Position numbers and translations under genes: made by a program
Notes under the pieces: model-generated
What the model was told of the DNA's origin: nothing
Databases searched by the model: none
Seen by the model: only the letters and a program-made list of their open reading frames with translations
Source of the DNA: Selenomonas sputigena ATCC 35185
Lineage (GTDB): Bacteria > Bacillota > Negativicutes > Selenomonadales > Selenomonadaceae
Direction: 5' to 3'
DNA length: 64,000 nt
Assembly (NCBI RefSeq): GCF_000208405.1
Contig: NC_015437.1
Span: 372,001 to 436,000 of the forward strand
In this document: positions 1 to 9,608 of the stretch, piece after piece
Position numbering within the stretch: the first letter of the stretch is position 1
Layout: each line of letters begins with the position of its first letter

Positions 1-1
1 A

Positions 2-1549
2 GAGCGCCGCCGCTACTACTGCGGAATCTACAATGCGGAGGATCTCTTCCATGTACGGGCAAGGCGCTTGGATCTCTTGAAGCGCAGCGACGGCTCTGTG
101 GTGGATGATTACTGCGGCATGGTCTTCGACGTCATGAAGGCGCGCCGCGCCGAAGGCTCCGTCGAGGTTGCTGAAGAATGTATCCTGCCTGTGGCCGTGA
201 CGCAGGAGGAACAGAGAATCGACGTGGCGGACGTGCGGACCGAGGGCAGCATCCTCAGCGGACGCGGGGAGTTCCGCTTCCTGCGTCTCGAAGGAGGGAC
301 AAAGGTGTCTTCAGCGGAGCCGTTCATCGTTGCTGCGCCGATTCTGCCGGGGCATAGTCCAAAGCGGAAGAAGCTCGTCCTGAACCTCCTGCTCGATGGC
401 CTCTCATGGCAGGCGATGCGCGCGCGCGACTTCCGGTCTGTGCCGAACCTCATGCGCTTCTTCTCCGATGGCGTCATCTTCAACAACAACTACTGCGTGG
501 CGGAGTACACGTTCGTTTCCCTTGGTACGATCGAGACGGGCATGATGCCGCATCGCTCGCAGGTCGTGTGGGACAAGCCGATGTTCGCGATCGACAAGGA
601 CATAAAGACGCTGTCCGAGCAGATGAAGGATCTCGGATATTACTGCGTCAATGTCATGGGCGACGGGCGCGGCATCTATGACGGCGTGACGCGCGGCTTC
701 GATCGCCTCATCGTCAACCCGTATCTGGCGCAGCCTGCGTACGATGGCGTCGCACGCACGATCGCACACTTGGAAGCCTTCGATGAATGTGACAACTATG
801 TATTCCTGCACGTGGGGGACGCACACTCGACACCGGCGACGATCGCTCCCCTGGCGTTGAAGACGCAGACGCATATCCCGTGGCAGCATACGCGCGTCAT
901 GCCGGGAGACGATGTTTCCGTGCGCTTGCCGTACAACGATGTCTACGGCTATGACAATCCGCATCGCATCGAAATGATGGATCGCGAACTGGGCAGACTC
1001 TTCGACTATATTGAGGAGCATTATGCGCCCGATGAATACATCGTCTGCGCCTATTCCGATCACGGCAGTTCCGTCTATTCGGAGGATGCGTGGTACTTCT
1101 CTGAGACGCAGGGCGGTGCCGCGCTCATGCTGCGCGGCGCAGGCGTGCAGCACCGGGGAACGGTCGAGGAGCTTTCGAGCTGTTTGGACATCTATCCGAT
1201 CATGGAGAAGCTCGCAGGCTTCTCGGCGCCTGCGGGACAGCTCGACGGCGTACTGCCGCGCGCCTTGGGCGGCGAGGGCAGATCCTACTGCATCAGCAAC
1301 TCCATCTATCCGGAGCAGACGTACAAGCTCAGCATACGCACGCAGGAGTATGAGTTCCGCATGGAGACGGAGCGTCCGACCCATCACGACGGCACCGTGG
1401 ATCTAAGTCGGTTCACGGCGCACATCTACACGCGCGACGCGCTGCACCGCGAGGTCTTCGATGCTGCACTCATGGAGGAGTTCCTGCAGCTGGCGCGTGA
1501 GCACACGGCATCGTTTCACGAGAAGTGGGAGGAGGACTGCGGATGCTGA
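2..1549 (+). CDS. TPR/alkaline-phosphatase-superfamily protein, paralogue 1 (5' truncated by window edge)
   Basis: The frame is open to the left edge, so the true start lies outside the window. The first visible residues (RYYCGIY) align with RYWSGIF and RYWSGVL, about 200 residues into the next two paralogues, so only the N-terminal TPR-like part is missing. The remainder has the alkaline phosphatase/sulfatase fold: a metal-type Asp in LLLDGLSW, a likely nucleophile Thr in AEYTFVS, a DAH motif and YSDHG near the C-terminus. There is no CxPxR sulfatase motif, so it is more likely a phosphate-ester hydrolase or phospho-group transferase than a sulfatase; this is inference. It lacks a visible membrane anchor. 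It is the first of four tandem copies, and its stop overlaps the next start by 7 nt. The substrate is unknown. Confidence 0.75.
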   Translation, partial: ERRRYYCGIYNAEDLFHVRARRLDLLKRSDGSVVDDYCGMVFDVMKARRAEGSVEVAEECILPVAVTQEEQRIDVADVRTEGSILSGRGEFRFLRLEGGTKVSSAEPFIVAAPILPGHSPKRKKLVLNLLLDGLSWQAMRARDFRSVPNLMRFFSDGVIFNNNYCVAEYTFVSLGTIETGMMPHRSQVVWDKPMFAIDKDIKTLSEQMKDLGYYCVNVMGDGRGIYDGVTRGFDRLIVNPYLAQPAYDGVARTIAHLEAFDECDNYVFLHVGDAHSTPATIAPLALKTQTHIPWQHTRVMPGDDVSVRLPYNDVYGYDNPHRIEMMDRELGRLFDYIEEHYAPDEYIVCAYSDHGSSVYSEDAWYFSETQGGAALMLRGAGVQHRGTVEELSSCLDIYPIMEKLAGFSAPAGQLDGVLPRALGGEGRSYCISNSIYPEQTYKLSIRTQEYEFRMETERPTHHDGTVDLSRFTAHIYTRDALHREVFDAALMEEFLQLAREHTASFHEKWEEDCGC

Positions 1550-3705
1550 ACGATCGTGCGGAGCACATGTATGAGGAAAAGAGCGAAGCGGGACGCGCCT
1601 TCTTTACGGCCTTGCTGCAAAGGAGTGAATGCAGTCGCTACGATGCCACATATCTCGTGTTGCTGGAGGAGTATCGGCGCCTCTTTCCAGATTCGGAGAA
1701 TGTCCAGATCTTCTATGCGCGTCATGCGCTCGCGCATGGGGATACAGAGGCGGCGCTTGCGGCAGCGCAGGAGGCGTACGCCAAGAAGAAGTATCATTAC
1801 GAAGTCTGGAAAATCCTCATCGAATGCTATCGGCGGCTCGGCGACATGCGCAGCCTGCTGATCTTCGAGGGCATTTCGAGCCGCGTCTACCGCACTCCCA
1901 TAGAAGTGCCGCTCGCACGGGAAACGCTGGAAGAATCCCTCGCACTCTTGTCGGTCGCGATGGGAGTGCCCACCCATGCACCCTATACGATCGGGCGCGC
2001 ACGCATGGGGGAAGACGGCCTTCTGGCCTTGCCCGGGGCCTTTGCCGGAGAGTTTTTGCCGACGCTTCGTCCGGCGCACGACGAGTATCGTTATTGGAGC
2101 GGCATCTTCGTGGAGATGACATCGCTCGATGCCAAGGCGGCGCTGTTCGAGGCGCTCAAGGCAGATCCCGCGATCGTGTCCGCGGCGGAAGAACTCGTCT
2201 TCGATGTCATGAAAGTGAAGCAGGTGGACGGGGCGGCAGCCGTGGACGTTTGGCGGGATACCCGCGACCGCATCGGCTCGTCGGATCTCGTCGTGCCCTT
2301 GGCGGGTACGGAGTCCGGGCAGGAAATCTTTTTCCGGAGTGCGTCGCTCGGCGAGTCATCGATGCATCTCGGCAAATGGGTCACGAGTTTCTTTCGCTTG
2401 AGCGAGCGCACGGAGCTGAAGTCTTCTGCCCCCTTCATGATGGGGGAGCCGGTGCGCTTGGGGCATAGTCCGAAGCGGAAGAGGCTCATCCTGCATATCC
2501 TCGTCGACGCCCTGTGCTGGCCTGCGATGAAGCGATACGGTTTTGCGCCGATGCCGAACCTCATGCGCTTCTTTTCCAAAGGCATGATCTTCCAGGACAA
2601 TTTCTCAGTTGCAGAGTATACGTATCCTGCTTTGGCGACGATCGATACGGGGCTCTATCCACATCATTCGCAGATCTTCAACTCCACCTGTATGGGAGAA
2701 CTGGCTCCTTCCATCCTGACGCTTTCGGAACAGATGAAGCGTCTTGGCTACTATTGCGTGAACGTTTGGGGAGATTCGAGCGGTATCTACAACGGCGTGA
2801 CGCGCGGCTACGACCGGCTGATGGCAAAGCCCGGCGGCGATGGGCTTCATGCGTATCACGGTGTCCACAATGCGCTGACACAGATGCGCGCCTTTGCCGA
2901 GTGCGATCAGTTTATCTTCCTCCACGTAGAGGATGCGCATCCGAGCACGACGGCCAGGTGGCAGGTGCCCTTAGAGACGCAGGTCTCGCTGGGGCTTGCC
3001 GATCGGCTCGACGATACGGACGACGATACGCCGAGCGTAGACCGCGTGAATTCGAGACTCCATCTGGAAGCTGTCCTCGAAGGCATGCGGCGTGCCGACC
3101 GCAGCCTTGGCGAGCTGTTCGCCTACATCGAAGAGAATTATGCAGAGGATGAGTACGTCGTACAGCTGTATTCCGACCATGGCGCTGCGGTGTTCGGCGA
3201 GGTGGTGGACTACGTCAGCGAAAATCTGAACGGCACGGCGTGGATGTTGCGCGGTGCGGGTGTGCCGAACGCGGGATTCGTCGATGAGCTGACAAGTGTG
3301 CTCGACATCTATCCGACGACGGCGCATCTTGCAGGATTTCTGCCGCCTGCCGACCTCGACGGCAGCCTGCCGCGCGTCTTTGGAGGCTGTGGACGCGACC
3401 ATACGGTATCGTACACGCTTTTTCCGGGGAAGCCTTTCAACATGGCGCTTCGTACGAAGACGCACGAGTTCTGCCTAGGCTCTGCTGAGGTCGTCGATGA
3501 AGACGGCAGCGTGGATCTCCGGCAGCCGAAGCAGCGCCTCTTTCTGCGCGGCGAAAAGCGCCGCGAGATTCATGACGAGGCGCTGCGACAGAGCTTCCTC
3601 TCGCTGGCGCGCACTTATACGTCCTCGCTCGATACGCGCGGCGAGGTCTGGCCCGCGAAGCGGGCGTTGCGTGCCGCATGGTTTCCCGATGCAGCGGAAG
3701 AGTGA
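1543..3705 (+). CDS. TPR/alkaline-phosphatase-superfamily protein, paralogue 2
   Basis: 720 residues. Residues ~1-110 form a helical TPR-like segment (paired helices around LVLLEEYRRLFPDSENVQIF and the following AAQEAYAKKKYHYEVWKILIE region). A family-specific middle region follows. From about residue 310 there is a sulfatase-fold domain with a metal Asp in HILVDALCW, Thr in AEYTYPA as likely nucleophile, EDAH, and YSDHG. No FGly motif (CxPxR), signal peptide or transmembrane helix is visible, so it is probably cytoplasmic and may modify a nucleotide-sugar-derived glycan or protein. ATG 1543 was chosen over GTG 1525 because GGGAGGAGGA lies 6 nt upstream and the N-terminus then matches the paralogues. 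Adjacent copies on both sides indicate tandem duplication. Confidence 0.8.
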   Translation: MLNDRAEHMYEEKSEAGRAFFTALLQRSECSRYDATYLVLLEEYRRLFPDSENVQIFYARHALAHGDTEAALAAAQEAYAKKKYHYEVWKILIECYRRLGDMRSLLIFEGISSRVYRTPIEVPLARETLEESLALLSVAMGVPTHAPYTIGRARMGEDGLLALPGAFAGEFLPTLRPAHDEYRYWSGIFVEMTSLDAKAALFEALKADPAIVSAAEELVFDVMKVKQVDGAAAVDVWRDTRDRIGSSDLVVPLAGTESGQEIFFRSASLGESSMHLGKWVTSFFRLSERTELKSSAPFMMGEPVRLGHSPKRKRLILHILVDALCWPAMKRYGFAPMPNLMRFFSKGMIFQDNFSVAEYTYPALATIDTGLYPHHSQIFNSTCMGELAPSILTLSEQMKRLGYYCVNVWGDSSGIYNGVTRGYDRLMAKPGGDGLHAYHGVHNALTQMRAFAECDQFIFLHVEDAHPSTTARWQVPLETQVSLGLADRLDDTDDDTPSVDRVNSRLHLEAVLEGMRRADRSLGELFAYIEENYAEDEYVVQLYSDHGAAVFGEVVDYVSENLNGTAWMLRGAGVPNAGFVDELTSVLDIYPTTAHLAGFLPPADLDGSLPRVFGGCGRDHTVSYTLFPGKPFNMALRTKTHEFCLGSAEVVDEDGSVDLRQPKQRLFLRGEKRREIHDEALRQSFLSLARTYTSSLDTRGEVWPAKRALRAAWFPDAAEE

Positions 3706-3716
3706 AGGAGATGAAG

Positions 3717-5915
3717 ATGAAGATGCCTGCGGAAGAAGCCGCGTATCAAGAAAGAGCCAGGGAGGCAGGCAGAATCTTTGCTGCCCTGCAGGAAAAAAGT
3801 ACATGCGGGGCATACGATGATTCTTTTCTGTCCCTGCTGGTCGAGTATCAGGCGCTTTTCCCGCAGTCAGAGAACTTCGACATCTTCTACGCGCAGTACG
3901 CTCTCGCGCACGACAGTGTGACGGTGGCACTCGAAGCGGCGGAGCGTGCCTATGAGAAGAAGAAATGTCACTACGAAGTATGGAAGCTCCTCATCGAATG
4001 CTATAAGCGCCTCGGGGACAAGAGAAGGCTTCTGACCATCGAGGGCGTTGCGAGCCGTATCTATCGCTTTCCCGTCGATGTGCCCATCGAGAAGGCGGAG
4101 TTGACAGAGTCCTTGGCGCTCCTCTCGCTCGCCATGGGTCTGCCGAACCTCGCGCCGTATGTGCTCGGGCGCGCGCGTTTCGGGGCGGACGGCATCGAAG
4201 CGCCGCCGGGCGTGTTCCTCGGCGAGTTCCTGCCGAGCTTTCAAGAGCCGGCGGACGGCTGGCGCTATTGGAGCGGCGTCCTTGTCGACCGAGGGCGGCT
4301 GCATGCGAAGGCGATGCTCTTGGAAGCGCTCAAGGAGACGACGGATTTTCCCCTGGCGGAGGATGATGCCTTCGTGTTCGATATCATGCGGGCGCGGGAG
4401 ATCCGCTCGCCCCTTGCGATCGGCGGGGCAGATGCAGCGGATCTCGATGGTGCGCAGGCGGACGATGTGCAGGAAGGTCTTCACGATGTCATTGTGCCAT
4501 TGGCTGGGACGGAAGCGCGGCAGGAAGTCGTCTTTCGCAGCGCGTCTATCGCAGAGGGCAGAGCGACACTTGGCAAGTGGGTCACGAGCTTCTTCCGCCT
4601 CAGCGAGCGCACGGAAATCTCTTCGGCGTCGCCGGTCATCCTAGGCAAGCCGATCCGTCTCGGACACAGCCCGCATCGCAAGAAACTCGTGCTGCACATC
4701 CTCATCGACGCACTTTGCTGGCCCGAGATGAAGCGCCGTGATTTCGAGCCAATGCCGAACCTCATGCGATTCTTTTCCAAGGGCGTCATCTTCAACAACC
4801 ACTATTCAGTGGCGGAATATACATTTCCCTCGCTGGCGACGATCGAGACGGGCGTCTATGCGCACAGCTCGCAGGTATTCAATCCGACCTGCATGGCGGA
4901 GCTTTCAACGCGTTACATCACCATCGCGGAGCAGATGGCGCATCTCGGCTATTACTGCGTGAGCACCATGGGCGATGCGACGGGCATCTATCCGCAGGTG
5001 ACGCGCGGCTATGACAGGCTCATGATCGTGCATGGCGATGCCAGTTTGGCTTATCGGGGAGTGGAGCAGACCGTGCAGACGATGCGCGCCTTTTCCGAAT
5101 GTGATCCCTTCATTCTGCTGCATCTGATGGACGCCCATCCAGGATCAATAGCGGACTTTCAGCTTCCTCTCGCCACGCAGGTGCAGCTGCCTCTCGCCGA
5201 GCGGCTTGCGGGTGCGGCGGAAGGCGTCGCCAGCGTCAATCTGCCGCATGTGCCGATTTATGCTGAAGGCGTATTGGAGCACATGCGCTCCATCGACCGC
5301 AGTCTTGGCGAGCTTTTTGCCTATATCGAGGCGAATTATTCAGAAGATGAGTACATCGTGCAGGTCTATTCGGATCACGGCGTCTCTGTATTCAGCGATG
5401 ATGTCGACTACATCGGCGAGAACCAGACGGGGGCGGCGTGGATGCTGCGCGGTGCTGGCGTACCGCAGACAGGCATTGTCGATGAGCTGACGAGTGCGCT
5501 CGACATCTATCCGGCGACGGCGCATCTCGCGGGATTCGATGCTCCCGCACACCTCGACGGCAATCTGCCGAAGGCTCTGGGCGGCGAAGAGAGAGAATTC
5601 GTCATCAGCAATTCGCTGTTCCCGGGGCAGACATACAAGTTGGCGATCCGCTCAAAGATGCACGAATTCCGCTTGGAATCGCGCGAGCCGCTCGACGAGG
5701 ACGGCATGACGGATCTCAGACAGCCGAAGCTGCAGCAGCTCTTCCTGCGCGGCAAGGATCGGCATTCGGTGGAAGATGAGGGACTTCGGCAAAAGTTCCT
5801 CGCCATGGCGCGTGCGCATACGGCCGCGATCGATACGCGCGGGGAAGTGTGGCGCGAGAAGCGTGCGCTGCGCCCGTCGTGGTTCAGCGGCGACAGGAAT
5901 GAGGGGAAAACTTGA
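3717..5915 (+). CDS. TPR/alkaline-phosphatase-superfamily protein, paralogue 3
   Basis: About 732 residues with the same two-part layout: an N-terminal TPR-like helical block (~1-115) and a C-terminal sulfatase-fold domain (~320-690). Diagnostic residues are Asp in HILIDALCW, Thr in AEYTFPSLATIETG, MDAH and YSDHG. ATG codons occur in frame at 3711, 3717 and 3723. AAGGAG at 3705-3710 best serves 3717, and the gene follows the previous stop by 11 nt. It is clearly homologous to the copies at 1543 and 5915, with conserved blocks such as MPNLMRFFSKG and DELTSALDIYP. The activity is not known. The missing sulfatase Cys motif and the Thr in its place suggest a phospho-transfer or phosphatase chemistry. 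Confidence 0.8.
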   Translation: MKMPAEEAAYQERAREAGRIFAALQEKSTCGAYDDSFLSLLVEYQALFPQSENFDIFYAQYALAHDSVTVALEAAERAYEKKKCHYEVWKLLIECYKRLGDKRRLLTIEGVASRIYRFPVDVPIEKAELTESLALLSLAMGLPNLAPYVLGRARFGADGIEAPPGVFLGEFLPSFQEPADGWRYWSGVLVDRGRLHAKAMLLEALKETTDFPLAEDDAFVFDIMRAREIRSPLAIGGADAADLDGAQADDVQEGLHDVIVPLAGTEARQEVVFRSASIAEGRATLGKWVTSFFRLSERTEISSASPVILGKPIRLGHSPHRKKLVLHILIDALCWPEMKRRDFEPMPNLMRFFSKGVIFNNHYSVAEYTFPSLATIETGVYAHSSQVFNPTCMAELSTRYITIAEQMAHLGYYCVSTMGDATGIYPQVTRGYDRLMIVHGDASLAYRGVEQTVQTMRAFSECDPFILLHLMDAHPGSIADFQLPLATQVQLPLAERLAGAAEGVASVNLPHVPIYAEGVLEHMRSIDRSLGELFAYIEANYSEDEYIVQVYSDHGVSVFSDDVDYIGENQTGAAWMLRGAGVPQTGIVDELTSALDIYPATAHLAGFDAPAHLDGNLPKALGGEEREFVISNSLFPGQTYKLAIRSKMHEFRLESREPLDEDGMTDLRQPKLQQLFLRGKDRHSVEDEGLRQKFLAMARAHTAAIDTRGEVWREKRALRPSWFSGDRNEGKT

Positions 5916-8050
5916 TGGAGCGGGATATGCGGGCGATTTCTGCAAATGAGAGCCTGTATCAGGAATCATGCGTGCGCGGAGGCAAACTCTTCGCGGCTTT
6001 GGAGGAGAAGAGTGCGCGGAAGGATTACGATGACTCTTTCCTGCAGCTGCTCGTCGAATATCGAGCGCTCTTCCCACAGTCGGAGAACTTCGATATATTC
6101 TATGCACGCTACGCTCTCTTCCATGGAAGTTTTGAAGTCGCACGCGATACATTGGAGCAGGCTTATCGGAAGAAGAAGTGCCACTACGAGATCTGGAAAA
6201 GCCTCATCGAATGCTGCAGGCATTTCGGCGACGTGCGCAGGCAGCTCATCTTGGAGGGCATTGCGAGTCATATCTATCGGCTGCCAATCGAGGTCGCGAT
6301 ACCGCGCGAACAGTTCTCGGAGTATCTCGATCTCTTGTCGCTCGCCATGGGAGAGCCGGTCTATGCACCGATCGCCAAAAGCCGGGCGCACTTGGCGGAC
6401 GGCGTCCTGGCGGATGAGATCGGCGTCTTCGCCGGTGAGTTCCTTCCGATGCTGGAGGAGTCACGGGCAGACTTGCGCTATTGGGTCGGTGCTTACATTG
6501 GGCAGGGGGGCTTGAACAACAAGGGCCTCTTGCTAGAGATGTACAAGGAGGATCCGCGTTTCTGTGCAATCGGCGGCGCAGATTTCGTCTTCGACGTCCT
6601 GCGCGCGCGTCTTGTGCAGGAGAGCATCACGCTGGACGAGGATGAAGAAGTCTTTTTGCCACTCATTGGCACGGAGGAGACGCAGGAGATCCGTCTCGCG
6701 CCTGTGGGAGAGGAAGGAGGAAGCATCTTTCTCGGCAAGTGGGCGACGAATTTCTATCGCATCAGCGAGAAGACGCAGATATCGTCCGAGCATCCCTTCC
6801 TCACGGGAAAGCCCATCCCCTTGCGGCACAGCCCGCAGCGAAAGAAGCTCGTGCTGCACATTCTTGCCGACGGCTTTTCATGGACGGCGATGAAGCAGCA
6901 TGGCTACGCCCTGATGCCGAACCTCATGCGCTTCTTCCTCAAAGGAACTATCTTCGACCAGCATTTTTCCGTGGCGGAGTACACCTACCCATCGCTGGCG
7001 ACGATCGAGACGGGATGCCATCTCCATCGGCTGCAGTCCTTCAATGAGAACTGCATGAACGAACTGGATCCGTCGTTCGTCACGCTTTCGGAGCAGATGA
7101 AGGCGCTTGGCTACTACTGCACGAATGTCATGGGGGACGGCAATGGCATCTATAACGGCGCGACGCGAGGGCATGACCGACTCATTGTCAACGCGTGGGA
7201 TCTTTCTGCCTCAGAGGGCGTGCGCCGGACGATCGGGAGTCTGAAGGCTTTCGCACCATGCGATCAGTTCGTATTTCTGCATTTTACGGACATGCATCCG
7301 TGGCCGTCGCGCTCGTCTGCGATGCCGCTTCCCGTGCAGACGGGCGCCTCGCTTGCCGACTGCATCCAGGGAGCGAAGGCGGCTCTGCCGAGTGTCTACC
7401 TGCCGAATGAGCCAATTTTCGCAGCAGCGGCGCGTGAGAACATGGCGAGCGTCGACGAAAGTCTCGGCCGGCTTTTCTCCTATATCGAGGAACATTACGG
7501 GGAGGACGAGTACATCATACAGCTGTATTCGGATCATGGATCCGCCGTGCTCGTCGATGAGCCGCAATATCTGATGGGAGCGGCGCAGACGGGGGCGGCA
7601 TGGATGCTGCGCGGCGCGGGCGTGCCGCAGCTCGGTGTCGTCGACGAACTGACGAGTGCGCTCGACATCTATCCGGCGGCGGCGCGTCTTGCGGGATTCA
7701 CCGCTCCTGCACATATCGACGGCAATCTGCCCGCTGCCTTGGGCGGCGAGGCGCGTGACCATGTCATAAGCAATTCCATTTTCCCCGGACAGACGTACAA
7801 ACTATGCATACGCACGAGGGAGCATGAGTTCCGTCTTGAATCGCAGGAAGTTGTCGACGAGGATGGCAGCGTCGATCTGCGCCGGCCGAAGATGCAGCTT
7901 TTCCGCCGCGCGGATATGACGCGAGAAATCGAAGACGGGGAGCGTTTGGCGCATTTCCTTGCCATTGCGCGTGCGCATACCGCGTCTTTCGACACGCGCG
8001 GTGAAATCTGGCAGGAAAAGCGTGCCTTGCGGAAGTCGTGGTTCGGCTGA
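5915..8050 (+). CDS. TPR/alkaline-phosphatase-superfamily protein, paralogue 4
   Basis: 711 residues, last of the tandem set. The N-terminal TPR-like block (~1-115) and sulfatase-fold domain are retained: Asp in HILADGFSW, Thr in AEYTYPSLATIETG, TDMH where the others have DAH, and YSDHG. The change from DAH to DMH keeps the histidine. ATG 5915 overlaps the preceding TGA (TGATG) and has GAGGGG about 8 nt upstream, indicating translational coupling. The next gene begins 12-54 nt downstream depending on its start. All four copies appear intact in their visible parts, which suggests divergence for distinct substrates rather than decay; this is inference. Confidence 0.8.
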   Translation: MERDMRAISANESLYQESCVRGGKLFAALEEKSARKDYDDSFLQLLVEYRALFPQSENFDIFYARYALFHGSFEVARDTLEQAYRKKKCHYEIWKSLIECCRHFGDVRRQLILEGIASHIYRLPIEVAIPREQFSEYLDLLSLAMGEPVYAPIAKSRAHLADGVLADEIGVFAGEFLPMLEESRADLRYWVGAYIGQGGLNNKGLLLEMYKEDPRFCAIGGADFVFDVLRARLVQESITLDEDEEVFLPLIGTEETQEIRLAPVGEEGGSIFLGKWATNFYRISEKTQISSEHPFLTGKPIPLRHSPQRKKLVLHILADGFSWTAMKQHGYALMPNLMRFFLKGTIFDQHFSVAEYTYPSLATIETGCHLHRLQSFNENCMNELDPSFVTLSEQMKALGYYCTNVMGDGNGIYNGATRGHDRLIVNAWDLSASEGVRRTIGSLKAFAPCDQFVFLHFTDMHPWPSRSSAMPLPVQTGASLADCIQGAKAALPSVYLPNEPIFAAAARENMASVDESLGRLFSYIEEHYGEDEYIIQLYSDHGSAVLVDEPQYLMGAAQTGAAWMLRGAGVPQLGVVDELTSALDIYPAAARLAGFTAPAHIDGNLPAALGGEARDHVISNSIFPGQTYKLCIRTREHEFRLESQEVVDEDGSVDLRRPKMQLFRRADMTREIEDGERLAHFLAIARAHTASFDTRGEIWQEKRALRKSWFG

Positions 8051-8062
8051 ACGGATGAAAGG

Positions 8063-9604
8063 ATGGAGCGTGCATGGATGAATAAGGAAAAGAGGGAAGA
8101 GGCGATGAAGGATCAGGAAATCCAGCCTCAGAACGAAGTCGTGCAGGACGCGAAGAAGATCGCCGTCATTGTCGCACGCCAAGGAGAGGAACTTCCTCAG
8201 GACCTCCTGATGTCGATTCGCCTATTGGAACAGCCGGAAGGCTTTACGATGGAACTCGTCGAGGTCGAGGGAAAGGCGGGCATGGCGGCAGCATACGGAC
8301 AGGCGATGGAAGCGAGTGCCGCGAAGTACAAGGTCTATCTCGATGAGCGCGTGCGCATTCTGGACTCGCATCTCTTGGTGCGCATCGTCCACCTCTTTGA
8401 AACGCACGTCGATCTCGGCGTACTCGGTATCTCAGGCACGAAGCTCCTGCCGCCCGACGGCATCGCCTTTCATTCGACGAGACGCATCGGCGCCCTCCGG
8501 CTAGCCGAAGGTGCGCGTACGGTGTCCTGGGGGCGGGTGCTCGGCGAGATGGAGAACGTGCTCGCCGTCGATGGCTTCCTCATGGCGACGCAGGTCGATC
8601 TGCCGTGGCGCGAGGATCTCTTTCATGGAGCGGCTTTCTTCGATGCGGCGCAGTGTTTGGAGTTCCGTCGCCAAGGGCTGCGCTCGGCCGTGCTTGGCCA
8701 GGATGAGCCGCTCGTGGAGTTCCTTGGTGAAAGTTTTCCTGCCGATGAGGCGGGAAGGCGAGCCTTCCTCGAAGAGTATGCGACGGAGGCGCTGCCGCTC
8801 GTGAGCATACTTATCCCGACGCATGAGCGGCCGGAGTTCTTCAAGCTCGCGCTGGAAAGCGCGCTCGCGCAGACGTATCGCCACATCGAGATCATCATCA
8901 GCGACAACAGCAGCGATGATTGTACGGAAGAGCTCATGCGGGGGTATGCCGATGATGCGCGCATACACTATGTACATGATTCGAGCCTTTCCCTGCGTCA
9001 GAATTGGCTGCGCCCGCTGGAAAGAGCAAACGGCGAGTATCTTGCCTACCTTTTCGATGATGATCTCTATGCGCCTGAGAAGATCGAGCGCATGGCGGAT
9101 GCGCTGAGCATGGAAGACGGTATTGCCTTTGTGACCTCGCATCGCCGCGTTATTGACGAGGAGGGGAACTTTGTCGACGATCCTGCTGTCGATCCGCTGC
9201 CTGTTGAGGAGACATCGCGTATTCCGGGCGAGTTGGCAATTTACGGCCTCTTGGAGAAGCAGGCGAACTTCATCGGCGAGTTCACGACGGTTTTGCTGCC
9301 ACGCAGGATGAAGGAAATCGTGCATGAGATATTGCGCAGGGAACCTCCGAGTGTATTGCCTGACGTCGAGTGCTGGCTGCGGCTCTTGGAGGAGGGAGAT
9401 CTCCTCTATATCGTTGATACGCTCAGCTATTTTCGCAAGCATGAAGGGCAGGAGGGCGCCGCCCTAGCCGTTCAGATCGAAGGCGCACGCGCCTGGGCGC
9501 AGCTCCTGCGTGAGCGTGCGGCGCGGGAGAGCGGTATGCGGCGCAAGAAGATGTTTGAGCAGGCGGATCTCATCGAGATGGTTCTGCGTGCGCGGAGGAG
9601 ATGA
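8063..9604 (+). CDS. Two-domain glycosyltransferase (StrF-like N-domain plus GT2 C-domain)
   Basis: 513 residues from the first in-frame ATG. ATG 8078 and ATG 8105 (AGAGGGA 7 nt upstream) are equally possible starts. Residues ~30-230 form a StrF/Glyco_tranf_2_5-like domain (GMAAAYGQAM, KYKVYLDERV, DGFLMATQVDLPWRED). This domain is strikingly like the whole protein encoded at 13152. Residues ~245-500 are a classical family 2 glycosyltransferase with VSILIPTHERPEF, a QTYRHIEIIISDNSSDD nucleotide-binding segment and a DDD metal-binding motif in AYLFDDDLYAPEKIE. It likely adds sugars to a surface glycan or glycoprotein made by this operon; donor and acceptor cannot be read from the sequence. Confidence 0.85.
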   Translation: MERAWMNKEKREEAMKDQEIQPQNEVVQDAKKIAVIVARQGEELPQDLLMSIRLLEQPEGFTMELVEVEGKAGMAAAYGQAMEASAAKYKVYLDERVRILDSHLLVRIVHLFETHVDLGVLGISGTKLLPPDGIAFHSTRRIGALRLAEGARTVSWGRVLGEMENVLAVDGFLMATQVDLPWREDLFHGAAFFDAAQCLEFRRQGLRSAVLGQDEPLVEFLGESFPADEAGRRAFLEEYATEALPLVSILIPTHERPEFFKLALESALAQTYRHIEIIISDNSSDDCTEELMRGYADDARIHYVHDSSLSLRQNWLRPLERANGEYLAYLFDDDLYAPEKIERMADALSMEDGIAFVTSHRRVIDEEGNFVDDPAVDPLPVEETSRIPGELAIYGLLEKQANFIGEFTTVLLPRRMKEIVHEILRREPPSVLPDVECWLRLLEEGDLLYIVDTLSYFRKHEGQEGAALAVQIEGARAWAQLLRERAARESGMRRKKMFEQADLIEMVLRARRR

Positions 9605-9608
9605 AGAG

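Noticed and set aside
2-8050. Calling the four paralogues true sulfatases
   Set aside because: The formylglycine motif CxPxR is missing in all four, and a Thr occupies the likely nucleophile position.
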